Made by a program: the position numbers and the translations under genes. The notes under the pieces were generated by a model. It was not told where the DNA came from, ran no database searches, and worked only from the letters and a program-made list of their open reading frames with translations. From assembly GCA_013426805.1 (NCBI GenBank), contig JACDZG010000056.1, forward strand, positions 1-44,499: a stretch of DNA of 44,499 nucleotides. The letters are read 5' to 3'. The DNA is from Chromatiaceae bacterium (lineage in GTDB: Bacteria; Pseudomonadota; Gammaproteobacteria; Chromatiales; Chromatiaceae). Below, piece after piece: positions 18,335 to 26,964 of the stretch. Each line of letters starts with the position of its first letter. The stretch's first letter is position 1.

Positions 18335-19109
18335 CGCCACCCACCCCGGTTTGCGACGCAACCTGCTCTCCGGTCAAACCAAAACGACGCTGGCGATGGG
18401 CGAAATCGTCCAGCGCCTGACCATAGGCCGCGGCACCGAATTCCGGCCACAGAATGTCGGTAAAATACAGTTCGGCATAGGCCGACTGCCACAGAATGAA
18501 ATTGCTCAGCCGCTTCTCGCCACCGGTGCGGATGAAGAGATCAGGGTCGGGCAAATCCGCGAAAGACAAGCGTGAGGCGACGGCCCGCTCATCGATCGCG
18601 GCGGGATCAAGCCGTTCCGCCAGCACATCGGCGACGATGCGCCGGGCCGCCTGCGTGATATCCCAGCGCCCACCATAGTTGGCCGCCACCAGGAGATTCA
18701 ATTTGGTATTGTTCGCGGTGAGGTCTTCAACGTCGGCAATCCGCCGCTGAAGCTTCTCGCTGAAGGCCCGCCGCTCCCCGATGACACGCAGCCGCACGCC
18801 ATTCTCATTCAGGCGTCGCACCTCGCCGCGCAAGGTACTGAGGAACAGGTCCATCAGGATACTGACCTCGGCGGGCGGGCGGCGCCAGTTTTCGCTGCTG
18901 AACGCGAACAGGGTCAGGGTCCCGACGCCGCGCTGCACGCTCTCTTCCACCACCGCGCGCACGCTCTTCACACCCTCCCGGTGGCCCCAGGTGCGGGCAC
19001 GGTTGCGTTGATTGGCCCAACGCCCGTTACCGTCCATGATGATGGCGACGTGTTTCGGAACGCGTCGCTGATCCTCGTGTACCCCGTTTGCAGGGGATTG
19101 CGTATCCAC
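18321..19109 (-). CDS. uppS: Undecaprenyl diphosphate synthase
   Basis: cis-Prenyltransferase that makes the C55 lipid carrier for peptidoglycan and O-antigen. 262 residues from GTG 19109. Visible motifs: HVAIIMDGNGRWANQR (catalytic Asp), GHREGVKSVR, LFAFSSENWRRP, and the C-terminal DLFIRTGGEKRLSNFILWQ followed by SAYAELYFTDILWPEF. Located between frr and cdsA as usual. The first 16 residues are variable and the ribosome-binding site is weak, so the exact start is uncertain. Confidence 0.95.
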   Translation of the reverse strand: MDTQSPANGVHEDQRRVPKHVAIIMDGNGRWANQRNRARTWGHREGVKSVRAVVEESVQRGVGTLTLFAFSSENWRRPPAEVSILMDLFLSTLRGEVRRLNENGVRLRVIGERRAFSEKLQRRIADVEDLTANNTKLNLLVAANYGGRWDITQAARRIVADVLAERLDPAAIDERAVASRLSFADLPDPDLFIRTGGEKRLSNFILWQSAYAELYFTDILWPEFGAAAYGQALDDFAHRQRRFGLTGEQVASQTGVGGDAWR

Positions 19110-19141
19110 GTCTTCTTTGCTTCGGCTGCGCGTCGCGATCC

Positions 19142-19699
19142 TCAGATCGACATCAGGTCTTCTTCCTTGGCCGCCAAGGCCAAGTCCACATCTTTGACAT
19201 ACTGATCAGTCAATTTCTGGACGGCCTCGGCACCGCGCCGCTCGTCGTCCTCGGAAATCATCTTCTCTTTCACCAGATCCTTGAGTTCGGCATTGGCATC
19301 ACGCCGAATGTTGCGCATCGCGACCCGCGCCTGCTCCGCCTCATGGCGCGCCACCTTGATCAGATCACGGCGACGCTCCTCGGTCAGGGCCGGCATCGGC
19401 ACCCGGATCACGGTCCCCGCGGTGTTCGGGTTAAGACCCAGGTCGCACTGCATGATGGCCTTCTCGACCGCCTGAACCATCCCTTTCTCCCAGGGTGTCA
19501 CCGCGAGGGTGCGGGCATCCTCGGCGATCACATTGGCCACCTGCCGGATCGGCATCTCCGAGCCGTAGTAGGACACCATGACGTGGTCCAGCAGCGATGG
19601 ATGGGCACGCCCGGTGCGGATTTTCGCCAACTCGTGGCCGAGCGCCTCGACGCTCTTGCTCATCCGCAACGCCACATCTTTCTTGATGTCATTGATCAT
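19142..19699 (-). CDS. frr: Ribosome recycling factor
   Basis: Splits post-termination ribosomes together with EF-G. 185 residues from ATG 19699, which gives the usual [20 protein letters not shown] start; a GTG two codons upstream overlaps the pyrH stop (GTGA) and is the alternative. [21 protein letters not shown] and the C-terminal three-helix bundle ([19 protein letters not shown]-type) are characteristic, and length matches E. coli Frr (185). Confidence 0.96.
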   Translation of the reverse strand: MINDIKKDVALRMSKSVEALGHELAKIRTGRAHPSLLDHVMVSYYGSEMPIRQVANVIAEDARTLAVTPWEKGMVQAVEKAIMQCDLGLNPNTAGTVIRVPMPALTEERRRDLIKVARHEAEQARVAMRNIRRDANAELKDLVKEKMISEDDERRGAEAVQKLTDQYVKDVDLALAAKEEDLMSI

Positions 19700-19701
19700 A
19701 G

Positions 19702-20424
19702 TCACTCACCACTTGCCACCAGGGTGCCCACATCTTCGCCGCGCAGCAAGCGCAGCAGGGCACCCGGTTCGTTGATATTCATCACACGCAGCGGCATGCC
19801 ATGGTCCCGGCACAATACGATCGCCGTGGTGTCCATGACCTGTAACCCCTCGCGCAGAGCACGATCGTAACTGATCCGGGGGTAAAAGGTCGCATCCGGG
19901 TCGAGCACCGGGTCCGCGGAATAGACGCCGGCGACCTTGGTGGCCTTGATCAGCAGATCGGCACCGATTTCGATGGCCCGCAAGCTGGCCGCGGAATCGG
20001 TGGTGAAAAACGGATTCCCGGTCCCCGCGGCGAAGATCACGACCTGCCCCTGTGCCAGCGCAGCCACGGCGCGTTGCCGGGAATATCCTTCGCAAACCTG
20101 ATCGATCCGCAATGCAGACAACACCTGCGTCTGCACCCCGAGGCGTTCGAGCTGATCCTGCATGGCCAGTGCATTCATCACGGTCGCCAGCATTCCCATC
20201 TGATCGCCCGTAACACGATTCAGTCCCTTGGCGGCCAGTCCGGCGCCGCGGAAAATGTTCCCGCCGCCGAGCACCAGCGCCAGTTGGACCTCTGCCGCTG
20301 CCAGGTCCTTCACGTCGGAGGCGAACCGCTCCAAAATGGCGGGGTCGATGCTCTCATGGCCGCTTCCCATCAGCGCCTCGCCGCTGAGCTTCAGTAGGAT
20401 GCGCCGACGGGGCGGAGCGGTCAT
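19702..20424 (-). CDS. pyrH: UMP kinase
   Basis: Phosphorylates UMP to UDP in pyrimidine supply; amino-acid-kinase fold, hexameric. The start is ATG 20424 with AGGAG upstream, giving 240 residues. Motifs: [59 protein letters not shown] and [14 protein letters not shown]. The upstream 11 codons in the same frame lack support. Followed immediately by frr, the common arrangement. Confidence 0.96.
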   Translation of the reverse strand: MTAPPRRRILLKLSGEALMGSGHESIDPAILERFASDVKDLAAAEVQLALVLGGGNIFRGAGLAAKGLNRVTGDQMGMLATVMNALAMQDQLERLGVQTQVLSALRIDQVCEGYSRQRAVAALAQGQVVIFAAGTGNPFFTTDSAASLRAIEIGADLLIKATKVAGVYSADPVLDPDATFYPRISYDRALREGLQVMDTTAIVLCRDHGMPLRVMNINEPGALLRLLRGEDVGTLVASGE

Positions 20425-20574
20425 CAGATGTCTCCTCTTTCGCGGTACGAATAGCAAGCGACCGGCCGCTATGGCCTTCGCCTATTGTGCACAACGGGCA
20501 CCCGGCGGGCAGCACGCCGTCGCGATGCCGGCCCCCGGCGCCCTCCGGGTGGGGATGCGGCAGACCCGCCGATC

Positions 20575-21459
20575 TCAGTCCTTCTGAAGTGCCATGACCT
20601 CTTCGGCAAAGTTCTCGGTTCGCTTCTCAATGCCCTCGCCGACCTCAACCCGGGCGAAACGCCGGATCTGAGCGCCCGCCTGCTTCACCAGCTTCTCCAC
20701 GCTCAGGTCCGGGTCCTTGACGAAGGGCTGGCCGAGCAGCGTGACCTCTTCCATGAATTTGCGCACCCGACCTTCGATCATCTTATCGACGATGTTGGCC
20801 GGTTTACCACTCTCCAGCGCCTGGGCGCGGAAAATTTCGCGCTCTTTCTCCAGTGTCTCCGGTGCCACCTCGTCGGCACTCAGACAGAGCGGGTTGCTGG
20901 CCGCGACGTGCATCGCGATGTCGTGCCCGAGGGTCTGGTCGCCACCGACCAGTTCGACTATCACACCGATGCGCAACCCGTGGCGGTAACTGTAGAGCGT
21001 TCCTTGTGCCTCATCGAACCGCACCAGCCGCCGCACTTGAACATTCTCGCCGATCTTAGTGATCAGCGCCTCACGGGCGCCGTTGACCGTGATCCCGGGT
21101 TCACCGGCAAGCGGCAACTCCGCCAGGGCCGCGGCATCCGGAGCGGCGCTGTCCAGTGCGGTCTTGGCAACCGCCGCGGCAAACTGGCAAAAACCGGCAT
21201 CCTTGGCCACGAAATCGGTCTCGCAGTTGATCTCGACGAGGACGCCATGCCGACCGTCCGCGGCGATCTCGATCACGACCGCGCCCTCGGCGGCGATGCG
21301 TCCGGATTTCTTGGCGGCCTTGGTCTGGCCGGACTTACGCATGGCCTCGATGGCGGCCTCGATGTCCCCACCGGCCTCCACCAAGGCATTCTTACATTCC
21401 ATCATCCCCGCGCCGGTGCGCTCACGGAGTTCTTTTACAGTTGCCGCTGCGATCGCCAT
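20575..21459 (-). CDS. tsf: Translation elongation factor EF-Ts
   Basis: Nucleotide-exchange factor for EF-Tu. 294 residues from ATG 21459 ([20 protein letters not shown]). The TDFV motif that contacts EF-Tu is present in [11 protein letters not shown], as is the N-terminal UBA-like [20 protein letters not shown]. The frame remains open for 40 codons upstream, but that stretch is the rpsB-tsf spacer. Separated from pyrH by 150 bases with no gene. Confidence 0.96.
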   Translation of the reverse strand: MAIAAATVKELRERTGAGMMECKNALVEAGGDIEAAIEAMRKSGQTKAAKKSGRIAAEGAVVIEIAADGRHGVLVEINCETDFVAKDAGFCQFAAAVAKTALDSAAPDAAALAELPLAGEPGITVNGAREALITKIGENVQVRRLVRFDEAQGTLYSYRHGLRIGVIVELVGGDQTLGHDIAMHVAASNPLCLSADEVAPETLEKEREIFRAQALESGKPANIVDKMIEGRVRKFMEEVTLLGQPFVKDPDLSVEKLVKQAGAQIRRFARVEVGEGIEKRTENFAEEVMALQKD

Positions 21460-21545
21460 GCCAAATACCCCCGATACGACTGTACCACCCGGCCATCGAA
21501 GCCATCGACCACGGGCAGCACACTGAAAATTAATGCCCGTGCGGG

Positions 21546-21565
21546 AAAGCCTCCGCAAGGGGGCT
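21546..21565 (-). terminator. Hairpin in the rpsB-tsf spacer, possible partial terminator
   Basis: On the minus strand AGCCCCC, loop TTGC, GGAGGCT, then only TT. Six of seven pairs form. The position between rpsB and tsf is where E. coli has a partial terminator, but the T run is too short to be confident. Confidence 0.25.
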
Positions 21566-21630
21566 GCCGCGGGCCGCATGTGATTTGCAGGGGCGCGGCA
21601 GAACCGGCGCCCCGTTCGATTGCTGACCGG

Positions 21631-22377
21631 TCAGGCCGAATCCCGAGCAGCGGTATCGACGAACTCCGACTCACGGCCTGAGATCATGCCGGCCGCAGTG
21701 TCGCGCCCGTCGAGGACGGCATCGGCAGCGCCGACGATATACAACCGCACGGCCCGAATGGCGTCATCGTTGCCGGGGATCACGAAGTCCACCCGGCTGG
21801 GGTCGTTGTTGGTGTCGACCACGCCGATCACCGGGATACCGAGCTTATTGGCCTCGGTCACGGCATTTTTCTCGTGGCCCACATCAATCACGAACATCGC
21901 ATCCGGCAAGCCATCCATGTCCTTGATGCCACCCAGACTCTGCTCGAGTTTGTCGCGTTCACGGGCCAGATCGAGGGCCTCCTTCTTGTTGAATCGCTCG
22001 CTGCCGCCGGTCTCGAACATCACCTCCAAGTCCTTCAGCCGCTTGATCGACTGGCGGATGGTCTTGAAGTTGGTGAGCATCCCGCCAAGCCAGCGATGGT
22101 TGACAAACGGCATGTTACAACGCAGAGCCTCCTCACGGATGGCGTCCCGCGCGGCCCGCTTGGTCCCGACAAACAAAATCTTGCCGCCGTTGGAGGCAAG
22201 TGTCCCGACGAAGTTCATCGCATCCTGGAAGAGCGGCACCGTCTTTTCAAGGTTGATGATATGGATTTTATTGCGGTGACCGAAGATGAAGGCCCCCATC
22301 TTCGGGTTCCAGTAGCGGGTCTGGTGGCCGAAATGGACACCAGCCTCCAACATCTGGCGCATGGATACGTCGCTCAC
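21631..22377 (-). CDS. rpsB: 30S ribosomal protein S2
   Basis: 248 residues. Typical start [27 protein letters not shown], then [45 protein letters not shown], and [32 protein letters not shown] near the end. GAGGAA lies about seven bases before the ATG. First gene of the long minus-strand cluster. In E. coli S2 represses its own rpsB-tsf mRNA; whether this leader does so cannot be read directly. Confidence 0.97.
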   Translation of the reverse strand: MSDVSMRQMLEAGVHFGHQTRYWNPKMGAFIFGHRNKIHIINLEKTVPLFQDAMNFVGTLASNGGKILFVGTKRAARDAIREEALRCNMPFVNHRWLGGMLTNFKTIRQSIKRLKDLEVMFETGGSERFNKKEALDLARERDKLEQSLGGIKDMDGLPDAMFVIDVGHEKNAVTEANKLGIPVIGVVDTNNDPSRVDFVIPGNDDAIRAVRLYIVGAADAVLDGRDTAAGMISGRESEFVDTAARDSA

Positions 22378-22766
22378 GGTCGATTCCTCAGGTGTAGTGG
22401 GTTAAGCCTCCACGCGTCCCATGCGGCAACCCCCAGTCAACGCCTGGACGGGCACCCGGCGGCATGTGACGACGCGTGTGCGGATACAGATCCGGCCGAC
22501 CGGAATCGACCGATACACTTAATGATTAGACCCGGAACACGGGCCTTTCATGAAAAACCATCTGCCCTAAAAATAAAGCGAAAAACCAGGATTTTTCGCT
22601 TGGGAAGGACAGGTCTGCCCTCAATTTTCCTAACCTATGCACTGCCGTTTGCGGCAGCGCGCCGCGTTTTATACCATAGGGGTTGAGCCTCGGCAATCTC
22701 AGCAGCGGCTGACCTTCGGTTTTTCCAAAAGAATTCAGGTTTCGTGTGGACGCATCCAACCGCCCG
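22378..22766. promoter_or_regulatory. Divergent control region between rpsB and map
   Basis: This 389-base gene-free stretch must hold the promoters of both the rpsB cluster (leftward) and map-glnD (rightward). The half next to rpsB is GC-rich; the middle (about 22530-22600) is AT-rich. I cannot pick convincing -35/-10 pairs on either strand. A terminator-like hairpin at 22571-22601 is listed separately. A long rpsB leader that could fold is plausible, given S2 autoregulation in related bacteria. Confidence 0.5.
22571..22601 (-). terminator. Terminator-like hairpin in the rpsB leader region
   Basis: A perfect 10-bp stem (22576-22585 with 22592-22601, six-base loop), AAGCG plus an A run. On the minus strand it is followed by TATTTTTA, the form of an intrinsic terminator reading toward rpsB. 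No gene on that strand ends here. If a promoter lies to its right, the hairpin would be an attenuator in the rpsB leader; otherwise it may shield rpsB from antisense transcription. Confidence 0.45.
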
Positions 22767-23549
22767 ATGAGTGTGCAGATCAAGACTCCCGAGGCCATCG
22801 AGCGCATGCGCGTCGCCGGGCGACTTGCTGCCGATGTGCTTGATATGATTGCTGATGCAGTGCAGCCCGGCATCACTACGGAGGAGTTGGATCGAATCTG
22901 CCACGACTACATGGTTCGGGTTCAGGGCACCATCCCCGCGCCCCTCAACTATCGGGGATTTCCCAAGTCGATCTGCACCTCGGTCAATCACCAAGTCTGC
23001 CACGGCATCCCGAGCAACAAGCGCCTGAAAAAGGGCGACATCGTCAACGTGGACATCACCGTGATCAAGGACGGGTATCACGGGGACACCAGTATGATGT
23101 TCTTCGTGGGCGAGCCCTCGGTGTTGGCCAGGCGACTGGTCACCGTCACCCGGCAGGCGCTGTTCCGCGGGATCAGAGCAGTTCGCCCCGGCGCCACGCT
23201 CGGCGATATCGGTCACGCCGTCCAACAGTTCGTCGAGTCCCAGGGCTACGCGGTCGTGCGCGAGTATTGCGGGCACGGAATCGGACGCGAGTTCCACGAG
23301 GATCCCCAGGTTCTGCACTACGGTACACCCGGCGAGGGGCTGGTGCTGCGCCCGGGGATGTGCTTCACCATCGAACCCATGGTGAACGCCGGCAAACGCT
23401 TCATCAAGCTGCTCCCGGACGGCTGGACCGTGGTCACCAAGGACCGCAGCCTGTCGGCACAGTGGGAACACACGCTGTTAGTCACCGAGGAAGGGTGCGA
23501 GGTGTTGACCCTGCGGGCGGAAGAACGCGACGCGGTCGCGCTCCCATGA
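22767..23549 (+). CDS. map: Methionine aminopeptidase, type I
   Basis: Removes the initiator methionine from new proteins. Start ATG 22767 gives 260 residues; GTG 22746 is unlikely. The five metal ligands are visible: Asp in VNVDITVIKDG, Asp in YHGDTSMMF, His in YCGHGIGREFHEDP, Glu in FTIEPMVN and Glu in QWEHTLLV. The His in NHQVCHGIP is the substrate-contact histidine. It is divergent from rpsB and overlaps glnD by four bases (ATGA). Confidence 0.96.
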   Translation: MSVQIKTPEAIERMRVAGRLAADVLDMIADAVQPGITTEELDRICHDYMVRVQGTIPAPLNYRGFPKSICTSVNHQVCHGIPSNKRLKKGDIVNVDITVIKDGYHGDTSMMFFVGEPSVLARRLVTVTRQALFRGIRAVRPGATLGDIGHAVQQFVESQGYAVVREYCGHGIGREFHEDPQVLHYGTPGEGLVLRPGMCFTIEPMVNAGKRFIKLLPDGWTVVTKDRSLSAQWEHTLLVTEEGCEVLTLRAEERDAVALP

Positions 23550-26200
23550 GTGCGGTGCTCCCGATGTCGCCCGCCAGTGAGGGCGCCGTCCCCACCACGA
23601 CGCGGGATCTGATCACCGTCTACCGTCAACGGCTACGCGCCGGTCGGGACCTCCTGTTTCAACAGTTCGACCAGGGCGTCCCCGTCACCAGCCTGGTACT
23701 GGCCCTGAGCCAACTCACCGACGAGGTGCTGCGCGAGGTCTGGCACCATCACGTCGGCGACAGCGCCGGAGTCGCCCTGGCCGCGGTCGGCGGCTACGGG
23801 CGGCAAGAACTGCACCCGGCATCGGACCTCGACATCCTCATCCTGGTGGAACCGCAAACCGAGGCCACCCTGTTCGACGCCTTGGAGCAGTTGGTGACTT
23901 TTTTGTGGGACATCGGCCTTGAGGTCGGCCACAGTGTACGCAGCGTAGCCGAATGCGAGAGCGAAGCCCAAAACGACGTCACCGTGATCACCAACCTGCT
24001 GGAGGCCCGTCTACTGATCGGTGACGAGGGCCTGTTCCAGCGGATGCGCGCGGCCACCGGCCCGGACCGGCTGTGGACCAGCCAGGCGTTCTTCACCGCC
24101 AAGGCCGCCGAGCAGCAGGCGCGCTGGCACAAGTACGGTGATACCGCTTACAACCTCGAACCCAATATCAAAGAGAACCCCGGCGGGCTACGCGACATCC
24201 AGATGATCGGCTGGGTCGCCAAGCGGCACTTCGCCGCCTCCACCCTGCACGAACTGGTGACCCAGGGCTTCCTCACCGAGCCGGAGTATCTGGCCCTGAT
24301 CGAAGGGCAGAACCACCTGTGGCGCATCCGTTTCGCACTGCACCGGCTCACCGGACGTCGCGAGGACCGGCTCCTGTTCGACTACCAGCGGACCATGGCG
24401 CAACAATTCGGCTTCTCGGACGGCGCGCACAACCTCGGCGTCGAGCAGTTCATGCAGCAATATTACCGGACGGTGCAGGATCTCAACCGCCTGAACGAGA
24501 TGCTGCTGCAACTGTTCCGTGAGGCCATTCTGCTGCACGACGACATTGGCCCACCGGTGCCGATCAACAAGCGGTTTCAATCACGCAGCGGCTTTCTGGA
24601 AGTCAGTTCACCGACGGTTTTTCAACGCTATCCGGTCGCGCTCCTGGAGGTGTTTCACATTCTCCAGACTCGTCCGGAGCTGCAGGGCGTGCGTGCCAGC
24701 ACCATCCGCGCCATCCGCGAGAACCGTCACCGCATCGATGACAGCTTCCGTGCAGACCTGCGGGCGCGCAGCCTGTTCATGGAGATCCTGCGCGAGCCCC
24801 GCGGCCTCACCCATGCCCTGCGGCGCATGAACCGCTACGGTGTACTCGCCGCCTACATCCCGGCCTTCGCCAACATCGTCGGGCGCATGCAGTACGATCT
24901 ATTCCATGTATACACTGTCGACGAGCATACCCTCACCGTCCTGCGCAACCTGCGCCGGTTCACCATTGCCAAGCACGACGAGGAATTCCCCCTGTGCAGT
25001 GCGGTGACGCTGCGCATCCCCAAGATGGAAATCCTGTACCTCGCCGGCCTCTTCCACGACATCGCGAAAGGCCGCGGCGGCGATCACTCCCTGCTGGGCG
25101 CCCGTGACGCCACGGACTTCTGCCGGTTGCATGGCTTGTCCGAGTTCGACAGCCGGCTGGTGGCCTGGCTGGTCGAGAAACACCTGCTGATGTCCATGAC
25201 CGCGCAACGCAAAGACATCAGTGACCCGGACGTGGTCCAGACCTTCGCCGAACTGGTCGGGGAAACCACCCGCCTGGATTACCTCTACCTGCTGACCGTC
25301 GCGGACGCCCGTGCCACCGACCCGGCACGCTGGAACGGCTGGATGGATGCCCTGTTGCGCGAACTCTATCACAGCACCCGGCGCGCCCTGCTGCGCGGTC
25401 TGGAGCACCCGCAGGCCCAGGACCAACTGATCGAGCAGAAACAAACCGAGGCCAAACGGTTAGTTGAACGCTACGGCGGCAATCCGAACGCCTGTACCGC
25501 ACTCTGGATCAAGTTCAGCCTGGACTTCTTCCTGCACAACTCACCGGACGAGATCGCCTGGCAGACCCGCCGGATTCTGAACGCCGACCCGAGCGAGCTG
25601 CCGCTGGTCGTCATCCGTCCGGTCACCGCCCGCGGCGGCACCGAGATCTTCATCTACACCCCGGATCGCGCCAACCTGTTCGCCCGCACCACCGCGCTGC
25701 TCGATCAGATGGGCCTGAGCATCATGGACGCACGCGTCATGACCACCGACGATCAGATGGCGGTCAACACCTATCAGGTGCTGGACCTGGACGGCCATCC
25801 GGTCAATGACTCGCTGCGGATGGAGGAAATCCGTACCGCGCTGGACACGGACCTGCGCGCCCACGCCCGCGGCGGCATCCAGGTTGCACGCAGCCTGCCG
25901 CGCCGCCACCGCCATTTCCCGATCGAGACGCGGGTCACCTTCTCCGCGGATGAAGCCAATCACCGCACCGTGATGCGTCTCGCCACATTGGATCGACCCG
26001 GCCTCCTGGCCGAGGTGGGTGAAGTGTTCCAGAACTGCGGTGTGCGGTTGCACAACGCCAAGATCGCCACCGTCGGCGCCGAGGTGGACGACGTGTTCTT
26101 CATTACCACCGCGGACGACGCCCCCATCACCTGCACCACGGCGCTCGCCTGCCTGCGTCGTGAAATCCACGATCGACTCGAAGGTCATGCCAAACCTTGA
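23546..26200 (+). CDS. glnD: Bifunctional uridylyltransferase/uridylyl-removing enzyme GlnD
   Basis: Glutamine sensor that uridylylates PII proteins under nitrogen limitation and deuridylylates them in excess. The start is ATG 23546 overlapping the map stop, giving 884 residues. Domains in order: nucleotidyltransferase (about 70-200; VGGYGRQELHPASDLDILIL, the G-G...DxD site), GlnD helical linker, HD phosphohydrolase (about 490-600; LAGLFHDIAKGRGGDHS), and two C-terminal ACT domains (about 700-780, EIFIYTPDRANLFARTTALL; about 805-880, ATLDRPGLLAEVGEVFQ). The frame is open 93 codons further upstream inside map, but that is a shadow. Confidence 0.96.
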   Translation: MSAVLPMSPASEGAVPTTTRDLITVYRQRLRAGRDLLFQQFDQGVPVTSLVLALSQLTDEVLREVWHHHVGDSAGVALAAVGGYGRQELHPASDLDILILVEPQTEATLFDALEQLVTFLWDIGLEVGHSVRSVAECESEAQNDVTVITNLLEARLLIGDEGLFQRMRAATGPDRLWTSQAFFTAKAAEQQARWHKYGDTAYNLEPNIKENPGGLRDIQMIGWVAKRHFAASTLHELVTQGFLTEPEYLALIEGQNHLWRIRFALHRLTGRREDRLLFDYQRTMAQQFGFSDGAHNLGVEQFMQQYYRTVQDLNRLNEMLLQLFREAILLHDDIGPPVPINKRFQSRSGFLEVSSPTVFQRYPVALLEVFHILQTRPELQGVRASTIRAIRENRHRIDDSFRADLRARSLFMEILREPRGLTHALRRMNRYGVLAAYIPAFANIVGRMQYDLFHVYTVDEHTLTVLRNLRRFTIAKHDEEFPLCSAVTLRIPKMEILYLAGLFHDIAKGRGGDHSLLGARDATDFCRLHGLSEFDSRLVAWLVEKHLLMSMTAQRKDISDPDVVQTFAELVGETTRLDYLYLLTVADARATDPARWNGWMDALLRELYHSTRRALLRGLEHPQAQDQLIEQKQTEAKRLVERYGGNPNACTALWIKFSLDFFLHNSPDEIAWQTRRILNADPSELPLVVIRPVTARGGTEIFIYTPDRANLFARTTALLDQMGLSIMDARVMTTDDQMAVNTYQVLDLDGHPVNDSLRMEEIRTALDTDLRAHARGGIQVARSLPRRHRHFPIETRVTFSADEANHRTVMRLATLDRPGLLAEVGEVFQNCGVRLHNAKIATVGAEVDDVFFITTADDAPITCTTALACLRREIHDRLEGHAKP

Positions 26201-26861
26201 ACCGCAGCACGCGCTGCCCCTGTCCATACCGCCCGCGCCTCGCGTCCACCAGCACCGCGCCCGGTACGGCATCGTCCTGACGATCCTGTTGGCAAACCCG
26301 TTCGCACAAGCGAACGAACCCCTACCCGCGGCCCCCTACCTGCACCTGCTCCCGCCCGCTCCCGCTGTTCCGATCGCCTTCGCGCAGGCCGGCGGCGGCG
26401 ATCCGTTGCCGGCCGCCACCCCCTGGCTCGATGAAGTGCGCACCCAGCGTCAGGCCGCGGAAGCCAGACGTCAGGCCAACCGCGAGTCATTCGAGGCCCG
26501 GCGCCGGGCCAATGACCCCTGGGGCGCGGCCCAACACGAGGCCTGGGAGGATGGCGTCCAACGACGCCGCGACGCGCGCAAACAGCGCATCGAGCAGGAC
26601 CGGGACTATTTTCGGGGTATGGGGCGGGTACCCCCTGATCCCTGGTCCGCGCCCTGGAACGATACGCCAACCGGCTCCCGGCACGAGTCGGCCACCACTG
26701 GGGCCCCGCCTTTGAGCGACCCATTCCGCACGGCCGCTCCCAATCGCGGGGCCGCGCCCCCTCCCCCCGGCCCCGCGGATGTGGACTCACCACCCCCGCC
26801 CGGCACCCAGATCTACGGACCCCAAGACTGGAACAACCTCTGGTATTTCCGCAGCTACTAG
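26187..26861 (+). CDS. Proline-rich exported protein of unknown function
   Basis: Placed from ATG 26187, which overlaps the glnD end by 14 bases; 224 residues. Residues about 24-45 (RYGIVLTILLANPFAQA) look like a signal peptide or anchor with a long N-region. A charged Arg/Glu/Ala-rich helix (about 80-140, likely coiled coil) and a proline-rich tail follow, ending in the aromatic QDWNNLWYFRSY. Low-complexity composition makes assignment unsafe, but the frame is long, follows glnD codon use and the ending looks like a conserved motif. No known function. Confidence 0.55.
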   Translation: MPNLEPQHALPLSIPPAPRVHQHRARYGIVLTILLANPFAQANEPLPAAPYLHLLPPAPAVPIAFAQAGGGDPLPAATPWLDEVRTQRQAAEARRQANRESFEARRRANDPWGAAQHEAWEDGVQRRRDARKQRIEQDRDYFRGMGRVPPDPWSAPWNDTPTGSRHESATTGAPPLSDPFRTAAPNRGAAPPPPGPADVDSPPPPGTQIYGPQDWNNLWYFRSY

Positions 26862-26876
26862 CAGCCTGTCGGACTT

Positions 26877-26895
26877 AGCCCCTGGGATGGGGGCT
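26877..26895 (+). repeat. Small hairpin after the proline-rich gene
   Basis: AGCCCC (26877-26882) pairs perfectly with GGGGCT (26890-26895) across a seven-base loop, 16 bases after the stop codon. No T run follows, so it is a weak terminator candidate at most. The preceding GCAGCCTGTCGGACTTAG resembles ends of repeats, but I see no second copy here. Confidence 0.3.
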
Positions 26896-26964
26896 CTAAG
26901 GAATGCAAACGATGCTCGAGCTGACCTCACCTTTGTTGCTTCTCGACTCACTGATGGAGAGTGC

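Noticed and set aside
23267-23545. Extension of glnD upstream into map
   Set aside because: Arg/Gly-rich translation inside map; GlnD proteins start where the ATG overlaps the map stop.
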